The translations under genes and the position numbers were made by a program. Below, piece after piece: positions 8,122-16,592 of a DNA stretch of 37,622 nucleotides. Position 1 is the first letter of the stretch. Each line of letters begins with the position of its first letter. Below the pieces are notes generated by a model, which saw only the letters and a program-made list of their open reading frames with translations, made no database searches and was not told the origin of the DNA. The stretch comes from Candidatus Dormiibacterota bacterium. Lineage in GTDB: Bacteria > Chloroflexota > Dormibacteria > Aeolococcales > Aeolococcaceae. The stretch lies in assembly GCA_003131685.1 (NCBI GenBank), contig PKWB01000183.1:11442-49063 (forward strand), written 5' to 3'.

Positions 8122-8526
8122 ATGGCCGGGGATTCGGCGACAAGCGAATATACGCGCCTGGTAGCTGAAGAAACGCTCTGTAGAGAAGCGCACGTGGTCT
8201 TACAAGAGGCGGTGTCACAAGCCGGCGTATCCCAGAAGCAGATTGCGCATCGTTTAGGCCTTTCGGCTGGTCGAGTGAGTCAGATCATGTCTGGATCCGA
8301 AAACCTGACATTGCGATCATTCGCGGCGGTGGCATGGGCCATCGGCCTTGCCTTAACGATCGATTGGCATTTGATATCAGCACCTCAGGACCTCGGACAG
8401 CCTTCAGCAGATCTACTTGATCTCACCAAGCACGGACGTATTGAAATGCCAACCTCGACCCTCCCAGATATCGACACTGTGTTTGAGCAGGCACCGGCCG
8501 CTGAGCAAAGCGCACTCGCGGCCTAG
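8122..8526 (+). CDS. Xre-type helix-turn-helix protein with C-terminal extension (candidate antitoxin)
   Basis: HVVLQEAVSQAGVSQKQIAHRLGLSAGRVSQIMSGSENLTLRSFAAVAWAIGLALTIDW is a clear HTH_3 pattern, followed by about 50 aa of acidic, non-HTH tail. SD (GGAGG) lies in the end of the preceding gene. Confidence 0.88.
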   Translation: MAGDSATSEYTRLVAEETLCREAHVVLQEAVSQAGVSQKQIAHRLGLSAGRVSQIMSGSENLTLRSFAAVAWAIGLALTIDWHLISAPQDLGQPSADLLDLTKHGRIEMPTSTLPDIDTVFEQAPAAEQSALAA

Positions 8527-8531
8527 GCGCA

Positions 8532-9062
8532 ATGACGTCCGTCCCGCAAAACACAAATTCCGCCGACGTGCCGTCGCTCGCGTCGGCGGCTCGGGCGAGT
8601 GCACGGGCGTCAAGCGCACCTGAATACGATCCTGAGTCAGTCAGTCGGGTCGCTGGTGGGGTTCGTATCCGTGTCATCGACTTGGTCGCCGCGCACTTCT
8701 CGAGGAAGGACGAAACGGCGCTCCCAGTTTCGGCGATCGATGTGCCCGATCCCGAGCTGGGAATCGATGTGAAGTGGACGCTAGCGGACGACGCCAAACA
8801 GCTCGGATGCCTCATCACGTTCGCGACCATATTCAGAGAGGCGGAACCGTATCGGCTCACTGCTCAGTTTCGCCTGGTGTACGACCTCGAGCTAACTCAG
8901 CCTCCAGAGCGCGAGGACCTAAACCAATTCGCTAACTGGAACGCGGTCTTTAATGCTTGGCCATACTGGCGCGAGTACCTGTCTAGCACGCTCAACCGTG
9001 CGCGCCTTCCGTACTATTTGGTTCCTGTGATGGGCGTGCCGCTCCTGAAGAAATCGGAATAG
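8532..9062 (+). CDS. SecB-like protein (candidate TAC chaperone)
   Basis: YRLTAQFRLVYDLELTQPPEREDLNQFANWNAVFNAWPYWREYLSSTLNRARLPYYLVPVMGVPLLKK resembles the SecB pattern (FA...NA.F..WPYwReyls......LP...L..). Starts 5 bp after the HTH gene stop. Confidence 0.75.
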   Translation: MTSVPQNTNSADVPSLASAARASARASSAPEYDPESVSRVAGGVRIRVIDLVAAHFSRKDETALPVSAIDVPDPELGIDVKWTLADDAKQLGCLITFATIFREAEPYRLTAQFRLVYDLELTQPPEREDLNQFANWNAVFNAWPYWREYLSSTLNRARLPYYLVPVMGVPLLKKSE

Positions 9063-9213
9063 ATCAGAGAGCTTCGCGAAGTGGCAGGTCTAACTACGCC
9101 CCAAGTGGCACCAAGACAAGGATGGTCACGGCCCCTCACCGTCAAGGCAATCGACTGGGCCCGCGTCGCCTGACAGAAATTTGAGCGTCACCGACGTGAT
9201 TGCGGCGCCCTCG

Positions 9214-9242
9214 TTGACAACCCCTTGCAGCCCCTCTAAGAT
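9214..9242 (+). promoter_or_regulatory. Sigma70-like promoter TTGACA-N17-TAAGAT upstream of RHS gene 1
   Basis: TTGACA 9214-9219, 17-nt spacer, TAAGAT 9237-9242. Confidence 0.6.
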
Positions 9243-9456
9243 GCGCGTCGAGTGTGATTGCGCTGACCCGCGCGAGCGGATTTCCACTCACTTTCGGTTT
9301 CGCTATGTCCCCCCTGGCGAACCGGATCAGGAAGGGGGCGCGGAGGTCGGCGCGATGCATGACGGGCTTGATCGCAGTGCGCTTCGTTCATTGGTTCCCG
9401 AACATGCGGCGAGCGCTGATCGCACCGACCGTGATGGAGCCAAACGGGCCGTTGGC

Positions 9457-12400
9457 ATGTCTCCGCTACGTCGATTGGGAATGCTGCTCGCAGCGTGCCT
9501 TGTTGTTGTCGCCAGTCAATTCGGCGGAGCGAGCGTCGCGGATGCGTCAGGCGCACCTCCGTCGCATTCTCTTGCAACACCTCGCGGTGGTGTGGGTCCA
9601 TCGAATCCCATGGCCGCACCTCGTGTTGCCGGCGCCCACTCCACGGTTAAGGTGCACGAACCGCGTTCCAAGCTTGGCGGGCGCGTCGTCCCAGATTTGT
9701 CCGGCGGCCCGAAAGCAGGCGGCAGGCTCGGGAGCATCGCGTGCGTGACTTCGAGTGACTGCTGGGCCGTCGGCGACTACAATGCCGGCCCTGTAACGGC
9801 GACTCTCATCGAGCAATACAACGGCAGCGCATGGAATCTTGTCGCGAGCGCCAACGCGGCGAGCTCTTGGAATTCACTGAATGCGGTAACGTGTGTCAGC
9901 GCAAGTGACTGCTGGGCGGTCGGCGAATACGATGTGCCTGGCGTGAACCAGCAGGCCTCCCTGATCGAGCAGTACAACGGCACGGCTTGGAGCGTCGTGC
10001 CCAGTCCCAATCCTGGCCAATACTACAACGTCCTTTACGGTGTGGCCTGCTCAAGCGCCAGCACTTGCTGGGCGGTTGGGTGGGAGGAAGGGAGCGCTCC
10101 GCAAAGCCTTATCGAGGAGTACAGCGGCGGCAGTTGGTCACTGGTTAGTAGCCCTGATCCCGGGGAGGTCAACTGGCTCTACGGGATCACGTGTGTCAAC
10201 GCGAACGACTGCTGGGCCGTCGGCCAATACCAAACGCCGCCTTCTCACATCGTCACTGAACTCATCGTTCAGTGGAATGGGAGTTCGTGGACATCGGTCA
10301 CTGGCGCGAACGCCTCGGGCGGACCGCAGCTCAACGGCGTGGCGTGCGTTAGCACGACCGATTGCTGGGCTGTCGGTGAAGCCGACAACGGCAATACTCT
10401 TCTACCGTTGGTCGAGCAGTACAACGGCACCAGTTGGTCGGTTGTGGCGAGCCCCAATCCGGGAGGCACGTATAACTATCTCAACTCCGTGGCATGTGTC
10501 ACTGCTAGCGAATGCTGGGCGACCGGATATTACGTCGGCTCGCCCGGTGACAATGCCCTGATCGAACAATACAACGGAACGACGTGGGCGATCGTGTCCA
10601 GTCCGAGCCCCAACTACGACAACTTTCTCCAGAGCGTGGTTTGCTTGACCGCGACGAACTGCTGGACCGTCGGCTACGGCGATATTGGTCCAGGTAACGA
10701 TGATTTACCACTCGTCGAGCAGTACAACGGCACGAGCTGGTCGGTCGTTGCTAGCCCCAACCAGAGTGGTGCGCCAGTTGGCGGCGGCATCACGCCTCCG
10801 GAGACGTATGGGGGCACCAACTGTAGCTGCGCGAACGCAGATCTCGGTCAGAACAATGCTGGGGACCCCGTTAGTACTGGGTACGGCAACCTGACGGAAG
10901 CGTATGTGGAACTCTCCATTCCCGGTAGGGGGACTCCGCTCGGGTACAACCGCACATATAACTCGCTCGTTGCTCTGTCCGCATCCACAAGCGGACCGCT
11001 CGGCTACGGCTGGACGTTCAACGGACTGATGTCGCTTAGCCAACCTGGGGGGAGCGGTCCCGTGACCATCACTCAGGAGGGCGGGGCGCAGGTCGTCTTC
11101 AACCAGACGGGCTCTACCTATGCGCCGGCAGCACCCAGGGTGATTGCAACCCTGACACAGAGCGGAGGGATCTGGACGTTCGTTCGCTTCGCCCAGGACA
11201 CCTACACATTCTCCGCCTCGGGGCAGCTCCTCACCGCGACGGATCGCAACGGCTATCCGACGACTTATGGATACAACGGTAGTAGCCAACTGACGAGCAT
11301 CACCGATAGCGAAGGCCGAAAGCTATCAATCGGATGGACCGGTACGCACATCACTACCGTCACCGATGCGAACGTGACGCCAAATCGCGTCGTGACGTTT
11401 GAATACAACGACGGGAACGGCAACCTCACTGACGTCATCGATGTCAACGGCGGTCACACGCACTTTGTTTACAACAGCGTCCACGAGCTGACCAATGTCT
11501 TCGATCCAAACTGCTACGCCGCTGGCAGCGCTTGCAACAGTGGCAACGGCCTCGTCAATACGTACTACAGCACCGGGCAAATCCACACGCAACAGGATCA
11601 ACTCGGCCGCACCACGACGTTTACCTACGCAGGAGATCCAAGCTCCGCAGCCGGCGGGACGACCACGATTCTCAATCCCAAGGGAAACACCACTCTCGAC
11701 ACCTACCAGTACGGTCTCTTGACGGAGGAGACTCAGGGGTACGGCACACCTGCTGCTGCCACGTGGCAATACTTCTACGACCCGTTCACGACGGCGCTCT
11801 CGAGTGAAACCGATCCGAATGGCCACACCACCGTGTTTGGCTACGACAGCAGCGGAAATCGGTTGTACTCGGTCGATCCCCTGGGCCGCACCACCAGTGC
11901 CACCTACAACTCGTTCAACGAGCCTCTGACCAAGACGGATGGTGATGGCATCACCACGACGTACACCTACAGCGCTCATGGCGATGTCGCATCCGTCTCG
12001 ACGCCTCTCGTGCCGAGCAGTCCGCAACAGTATCAGCTCACGAAGTATTTCTATGCAGACTCCTCACATCCGGGAGATCTCACCTCGATGGTGGATCCGA
12101 ACGGGAACACCTGGACGTACAGTTACGACGCGAATGGGGATCGAATGACCGTCAAAGACCTCATTGGAAACATCTCTACCACCTGTTACAACGCGATCGG
12201 CTGGAAGACCGCCACCTATCCACCTCGTGCGGGCAGCATCACGTGCGTGACCCCACCCCAAAGCTCCCCGTACTACACAACCTACAGTTACGTCCAAATC
12301 AACGGCCAAACCGATGAGTTTGGGGATGTACAGACGGTCACTGATCCCCTCGGCCATACCACCACCTATGTCTACGACGCCAACCGCAACCTCGTGAGCG

Positions 12401-15123
12401 AGACCGATGGCGATAGCAACACGACAACATACGTCTATGACCTCGCCAATGAGCAGACTCAGATCAAACGGGCAGACAGCCCACAGACGACAGTTATAAC
12501 GAACTACAACCTCGACGGGACGGTGAATTACAAGGAGAACGGCAAGGGCTACAGGACGCTCACCTACGGCTACGACAGCCTAGGTCGCATGACCAGCGAG
12601 GTGGATGCGGACAACAACACGACCACGTATACCCTCGACGGTGTAGGCAATGTGCTTACCACGCAGCTTCCCGGGGGCAGCTGTCCATCAACGGCATGTA
12701 TCACAAACACCTACGACGCTGATGACGAGCTGAAAACGGTCACGTATTCAGACGGCGTCACACCCAACGTCACCAACGCCACCTACGACAGCGATGGTCG
12801 TCGCCTGACCATGACCGACGGAACGGGCACCACGATTGATGGATGGGACTCGTTGGGCCGGCTCATGTCTGAGCAGAACGGCGCCGGCGTCACGGTTGGT
12901 TATGGATATGACCTCATGGGCCACGTTACGAGCCTCACGTACCCCGGCGCTCTGACCGTGACCTATGGATACGACACCACCGAGCGCCTCACCACGGCCA
13001 AGGACTGGCTAGGCAACACGACCACCTACACGCCCAACGCCGATTCGTTCGACACCTCGATCGCCTACCAGAACGGAGTCACCGCCACTCAGACTCCTGA
13101 TAACGCGGACCGACTGATGGGGATTACCGACAAGCACAGCTCAACGACGCTTGCGAGCATGACCTACACCCGCGATGGCAACAACCAACTGACCGGAGAG
13201 ACTGACAGCGGGGTCCCACAGGTTGCCCAGCCATACACGTATTCCCCGCTCAATCAGGTCAAGGTGGCGGGCTCTGCCAGCTACGGATATGACGCCGCCG
13301 ACAACCTGACCACGTTGACCAACGGCACCAACCAGCTCTTCGATCCCGCAGATGAACTGTGCTGGTCGGCGTCCACGACCGGAACGAGCTGCACCACGCC
13401 GCCTTCGGGAGCGACCACGTACACGTATGACAACCGTGGGGACCGGACCAAGAGCACCACCGGCTCGGCCTCGATCACGTATGGCTACGACGAGGCCAGC
13501 CGACTCAGCTCGTATACCAGCGCGACCGAGACCGCCACCTACAAATACGACGGCGACGGGCTGCGCATGAGCAAGACCGTGAACGGGGTGACCACGCCGT
13601 TCACCTGGGACACTGCCGCTTCGACGCCGCTCCTGCTCAGTGACGGCACTACTGACTACATTTACGGCGCCAACGGCACACCGATCGAACAGGAGACCGT
13701 GCGTCCGGCCATCAGTCTGGTCGGCGAGAGCAGCGCCAGCGGTGCGACTGGAACCACCAGTCTGACCGTCAACCTCCCGTCCGGGGTACAGGCCGGCGAT
13801 CAGGTATTCGTTGACTCCACGCAGTCATCGGGCACCGTGGTCACGGCACCCTCGACGTACACGCTCGTCAAGAGTGTGGCCTCCGGGGGGACCACGCCGA
13901 AGGCTGGTACCTCAGTGTTTCGCCACACCGTCGTCCCCGGAGACACGTCGGTGATCCTCACCTACAGCGGTACCACATCGGTGAAAGCGGTGGTGGTTGC
14001 CGACTACCGCGGGGTGGATCCGAGCCTACCGGTGGACGTGGTCGCCAGCGCGTCGACCGCCGGCGGCACCACCGTCGTGGCTCCGTCGATCTCCGCTGCT
14101 TACGCCAACGACCAGCTGCTGATCTTCCAGGGTGCCCGTGGGACTTTCTCGTCGTCTACCTGGACCGCCCCGAGCGGAACAACCGAGCAGGTGCAGATCA
14201 ACTCGCGAGCGAACGTCTCTGCGGGGCTTGCCGATCAGCCCCTGAGCGCGTCTGGACCGACGGGGACGAGAACGTCTACGTTCGGGGTGAGCGCCAACCT
14301 CACCACCGTGATACTGGCGATCCCGCAACCGCCGAACGTGCTCTTCTACCAGACCGATCAACTCGGGAGTACGCGACTGCTGACCGACAGCGCGGGGGTG
14401 GTGCGGGGGACCTTCAGCTACGATGCGTATGGCAACCTCATCGGATCAACGGGCTCGTACTCGACGCCACTCGGATGGACTGGGCAATACCGCGACGCTG
14501 AATCTGAGCTTGTCTACCTTCGGGCCCGATACTACGATCCGATCACCGGACAGTTCCTTTCTCGCGATCCGATGCTAACCTCAAGTCGCGAGCCATATGC
14601 GTATACAGCTGACGATCCACTCAACGCGAGTGATCCCAGCGGGGAACTCCTCGACTACACCATCAGTTACGGCCTGGGAGAGTTCGGACCCAATGCTGCC
14701 GTCATCGCGATGCACATGCTACAGAGCGATCCAGCCGCCTTCTTCCCGTTTCCGATTCAGGCCAACAACGGCAATGGCAGCATCGCTTCCGGAAAACAAT
14801 TCAGCCTCTCCCCTGTGGCCGGTCCTGCTTGGCAGGTCACAGTCTCGCAAATGACGTCGACCTCCTTCACTTTTGCCGCGGGCTTCCCACATGGGGATAT
14901 GCCAGGGTCGACAGTTACGTTTTCAACGAGTGTCACACGTCAGGGCAACCTCGTATTCAGCATTCATGGGATCGCGAATCCCTGGCTAAATCTGATTCCC
15001 GGTGCCGGCATATCGTTCTTCGGTAGCACTGTGCAGAACTGGTACTGGCAGATCGCCCAACTGCTTTGGCTTCCGATGGGCTACAAGCTGCAAAGCGCCA
15101 TGCAAGCGTGTGAGGTTGGATGA
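9457..15123 (+). CDS. Secreted RHS/YD-repeat protein 1 (about 1888 aa): signal peptide, seven-repeat propeller-like region, RHS shell, variable C-terminal domain
   Basis: Signal-like MSPLRRLGMLLAACLVVVASQFGGASVADAS at 9457. Seven repeats ...C-x5-C-W-x-[VT]-G...EQYNGTSWSVVASPNPG (9721-10776). Many YD repeats. RHS core DQLGSTRLLTDSAG...YDAYGNLIGSTG...GQYRDAESELVYLRARYYDPITGQFLSRDP...DPSG. Start moved from ORF start 9181 because a promoter sits at 9214-9242. Confidence 0.93.
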   Translation: MSPLRRLGMLLAACLVVVASQFGGASVADASGAPPSHSLATPRGGVGPSNPMAAPRVAGAHSTVKVHEPRSKLGGRVVPDLSGGPKAGGRLGSIACVTSSDCWAVGDYNAGPVTATLIEQYNGSAWNLVASANAASSWNSLNAVTCVSASDCWAVGEYDVPGVNQQASLIEQYNGTAWSVVPSPNPGQYYNVLYGVACSSASTCWAVGWEEGSAPQSLIEEYSGGSWSLVSSPDPGEVNWLYGITCVNANDCWAVGQYQTPPSHIVTELIVQWNGSSWTSVTGANASGGPQLNGVACVSTTDCWAVGEADNGNTLLPLVEQYNGTSWSVVASPNPGGTYNYLNSVACVTASECWATGYYVGSPGDNALIEQYNGTTWAIVSSPSPNYDNFLQSVVCLTATNCWTVGYGDIGPGNDDLPLVEQYNGTSWSVVASPNQSGAPVGGGITPPETYGGTNCSCANADLGQNNAGDPVSTGYGNLTEAYVELSIPGRGTPLGYNRTYNSLVALSASTSGPLGYGWTFNGLMSLSQPGGSGPVTITQEGGAQVVFNQTGSTYAPAAPRVIATLTQSGGIWTFVRFAQDTYTFSASGQLLTATDRNGYPTTYGYNGSSQLTSITDSEGRKLSIGWTGTHITTVTDANVTPNRVVTFEYNDGNGNLTDVIDVNGGHTHFVYNSVHELTNVFDPNCYAAGSACNSGNGLVNTYYSTGQIHTQQDQLGRTTTFTYAGDPSSAAGGTTTILNPKGNTTLDTYQYGLLTEETQGYGTPAAATWQYFYDPFTTALSSETDPNGHTTVFGYDSSGNRLYSVDPLGRTTSATYNSFNEPLTKTDGDGITTTYTYSAHGDVASVSTPLVPSSPQQYQLTKYFYADSSHPGDLTSMVDPNGNTWTYSYDANGDRMTVKDLIGNISTTCYNAIGWKTATYPPRAGSITCVTPPQSSPYYTTYSYVQINGQTDEFGDVQTVTDPLGHTTTYVYDANRNLVSETDGDSNTTTYVYDLANEQTQIKRADSPQTTVITNYNLDGTVNYKENGKGYRTLTYGYDSLGRMTSEVDADNNTTTYTLDGVGNVLTTQLPGGSCPSTACITNTYDADDELKTVTYSDGVTPNVTNATYDSDGRRLTMTDGTGTTIDGWDSLGRLMSEQNGAGVTVGYGYDLMGHVTSLTYPGALTVTYGYDTTERLTTAKDWLGNTTTYTPNADSFDTSIAYQNGVTATQTPDNADRLMGITDKHSSTTLASMTYTRDGNNQLTGETDSGVPQVAQPYTYSPLNQVKVAGSASYGYDAADNLTTLTNGTNQLFDPADELCWSASTTGTSCTTPPSGATTYTYDNRGDRTKSTTGSASITYGYDEASRLSSYTSATETATYKYDGDGLRMSKTVNGVTTPFTWDTAASTPLLLSDGTTDYIYGANGTPIEQETVRPAISLVGESSASGATGTTSLTVNLPSGVQAGDQVFVDSTQSSGTVVTAPSTYTLVKSVASGGTTPKAGTSVFRHTVVPGDTSVILTYSGTTSVKAVVVADYRGVDPSLPVDVVASASTAGGTTVVAPSISAAYANDQLLIFQGARGTFSSSTWTAPSGTTEQVQINSRANVSAGLADQPLSASGPTGTRTSTFGVSANLTTVILAIPQPPNVLFYQTDQLGSTRLLTDSAGVVRGTFSYDAYGNLIGSTGSYSTPLGWTGQYRDAESELVYLRARYYDPITGQFLSRDPMLTSSREPYAYTADDPLNASDPSGELLDYTISYGLGEFGPNAAVIAMHMLQSDPAAFFPFPIQANNGNGSIASGKQFSLSPVAGPAWQVTVSQMTSTSFTFAAGFPHGDMPGSTVTFSTSVTRQGNLVFSIHGIANPWLNLIPGAGISFFGSTVQNWYWQIAQLLWLPMGYKLQSAMQACEVG

Positions 15124-15548
15124 TTGAAAGGCAGCCGGCTCGGCCTCCACGCCTATTCGCGTTGCTTACACTCGGGTCCTCACACTGGCCGCCTAGTCTG
15201 TTCCTACTCCTCTCTGCTGTCGGATGCGGTCTACTCCTTGGGAGCAATCGTGATGGGTGGTCGTTTCTTGGGATCCTCGGCGGTAGCCTTATCTGCGCTG
15301 TCATTCGCAAGAGCCACGCGTGGACAAGTGTGCTTTGGATCTCGGCCGGATATGTTGCTGCAGTCGGATGCACAGCCCTGCTGGCGTGGTATGGCCCATG
15401 GGTTAGGCCAATATCGACTAGCGCCCCGCTAGGCGCGTTCGCGCTTCAGGGCATGGTCATCTTTTTGTTACTACTCACCGTCGCCGCTACTGCGACAATC
15501 GGATCGGGGGTCGCTGTACTGCTTCGCCGTACTTTGGCAGACCTTTGA
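15120..15548 (+). CDS. Small polytopic membrane protein (142 aa), candidate immunity partner of RHS 1
   Basis: ATGA overlap with the RHS 1 stop (15120-15123). Several hydrophobic segments (PPSLFLLLSAVGCGLLLG, WTSVLWISAGYVAAVGCTALLAW, GMVIFLLLLTVAATATIGSGVAVLL). Confidence 0.65.
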   Translation: MIERQPARPPRLFALLTLGSSHWPPSLFLLLSAVGCGLLLGSNRDGWSFLGILGGSLICAVIRKSHAWTSVLWISAGYVAAVGCTALLAWYGPWVRPISTSAPLGAFALQGMVIFLLLLTVAATATIGSGVAVLLRRTLADL

Positions 15549-15591
15549 CGCGCTCGCTTAGCCACTGAACCGTTGGAATGAAGCGTGGCCA

Positions 15592-16095
15592 TCAGTGTGT
15601 CTCTTGGCGGAAGCCTGGATCCCGCCGAGCGGCGGTGAACGTAGCGGCATCGAGCAAGTGCTTCATCCGCAAGACCTCGTTCTGAGTATCTCGCGCTAGC
15701 CACCGGCCGAACAACGTCCGCAAGACTCGGCCACTAACTGGTCCCAAGATGAAGCACTCGGTGTGCGTTACCCGTGTGCCCTGCGGTGTGAGATCGCACG
15801 TGAACGAGCCGTGGAATCCACGAACTGGCCAGGGCATTGACACACCTCGGAAGTCAAGCCGTGATGAAGGGGTGAGATCGAAAGCGAGCGTCGCCGCCGG
15901 TGCTGGGAGACCCAGGAACCGGCCGCCATGGCGCATCTGACCCTTGTTGCCGTGGCGACGAATGTAGCGCAAGCGACCTATCTTGTGATCCGCTTGCCGG
16001 TAGCTGTCGACATCCAAAACAAACTCCAGGACTGTGGATGGATCGCAGCGAATGACCGCGCTTCCAGTTGCGCCGAGGTGCACGTTAGGACCCAT
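15592..16095 (-). CDS. SRPBCC-superfamily (START/polyketide cyclase-like) protein
   Basis: GSAVIRCDPSTVLEFVLDVDSYRQADHKI...CDLTPQGTRVTHTECFILGPVSGRVLRTLFGRWLARDTQNEVLRMKHLLD. Start overlaps the upstream gene's stop (TAATG). Confidence 0.75.
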   Translation of the reverse strand: MGPNVHLGATGSAVIRCDPSTVLEFVLDVDSYRQADHKIGRLRYIRRHGNKGQMRHGGRFLGLPAPAATLAFDLTPSSRLDFRGVSMPWPVRGFHGSFTCDLTPQGTRVTHTECFILGPVSGRVLRTLFGRWLARDTQNEVLRMKHLLDAATFTAARRDPGFRQETH

Positions 16096-16592
16096 TACCG
16101 GGACGCCTGATCACATTGCCTTGTCGGCAGCGAGGAGTCGTTCACCATCACTCGCTCCGATGCTGCGCGTATCTGATCATTATTCTGTCGGAGGAGACTC
16201 GTCATGTGGCGCTCAAGCACAAGGATGTCAACGATGTGACCGAGTATCCCGAACGGAGAAGCGAAGTCGACGTGATCGATCATTCGCGTCCCGGTGTCGG
16301 ACTTCTCAAAGAGGTGCTGATGGCGCCAGCGTCCAAACGGCCCTCGCTGCATCTCGTCGGTAAAGGTCCGAGGGCGGTCGTACGCGACGATCTTTGAGGT
16401 CATCTCCCAACGAAGTCCGAATTGACTGGCGTTCCAGGTCACGCTATCACCAAGGCTCATTTGCCCGTTACGCAAGCCGCCAACGACGTGCATCCGCGGC
16501 GAGACAGCGAGATGGACCTCGACCTCAAGTGAGGCGCTAAAACAGACGTCCGGCTCCGCAGCGATGTCGGTGACGAGGTCGATGTGGGGCAT
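16095..16592 (-). CDS. SRPBCC-superfamily protein (second paralogue-like copy)
   Basis: MPHIDLVTDIAAEPDVCFSASLEVEVHLA...GDSVTWNASQFGLRWEMTSKIVAYDRPRTFTDEMQRGPFGRWRHQHLFEKSDTGTRMIDHVDFASPFGILGHIVDILVLERHM: typical SRPBCC ligand-binding pattern. Confidence 0.8.
   Translation of the reverse strand: MPHIDLVTDIAAEPDVCFSASLEVEVHLAVSPRMHVVGGLRNGQMSLGDSVTWNASQFGLRWEMTSKIVAYDRPRTFTDEMQRGPFGRWRHQHLFEKSDTGTRMIDHVDFASPFGILGHIVDILVLERHMTSLLRQNNDQIRAASERVMVNDSSLPTRQCDQASR

Noticed and set aside
9254-9748. 164-aa ORF overlapping the start of RHS 1
   Set aside because: Out-of-frame overlap with the signal peptide and propeller repeats; Arg/Pro-rich composition typical of a shadow frame.
15124-15432. 102-aa ORF immediately after RHS 1
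   Set aside because: Alternative frame of the 15120-15548 membrane protein, which has the ATGA coupling and better membrane-protein composition.
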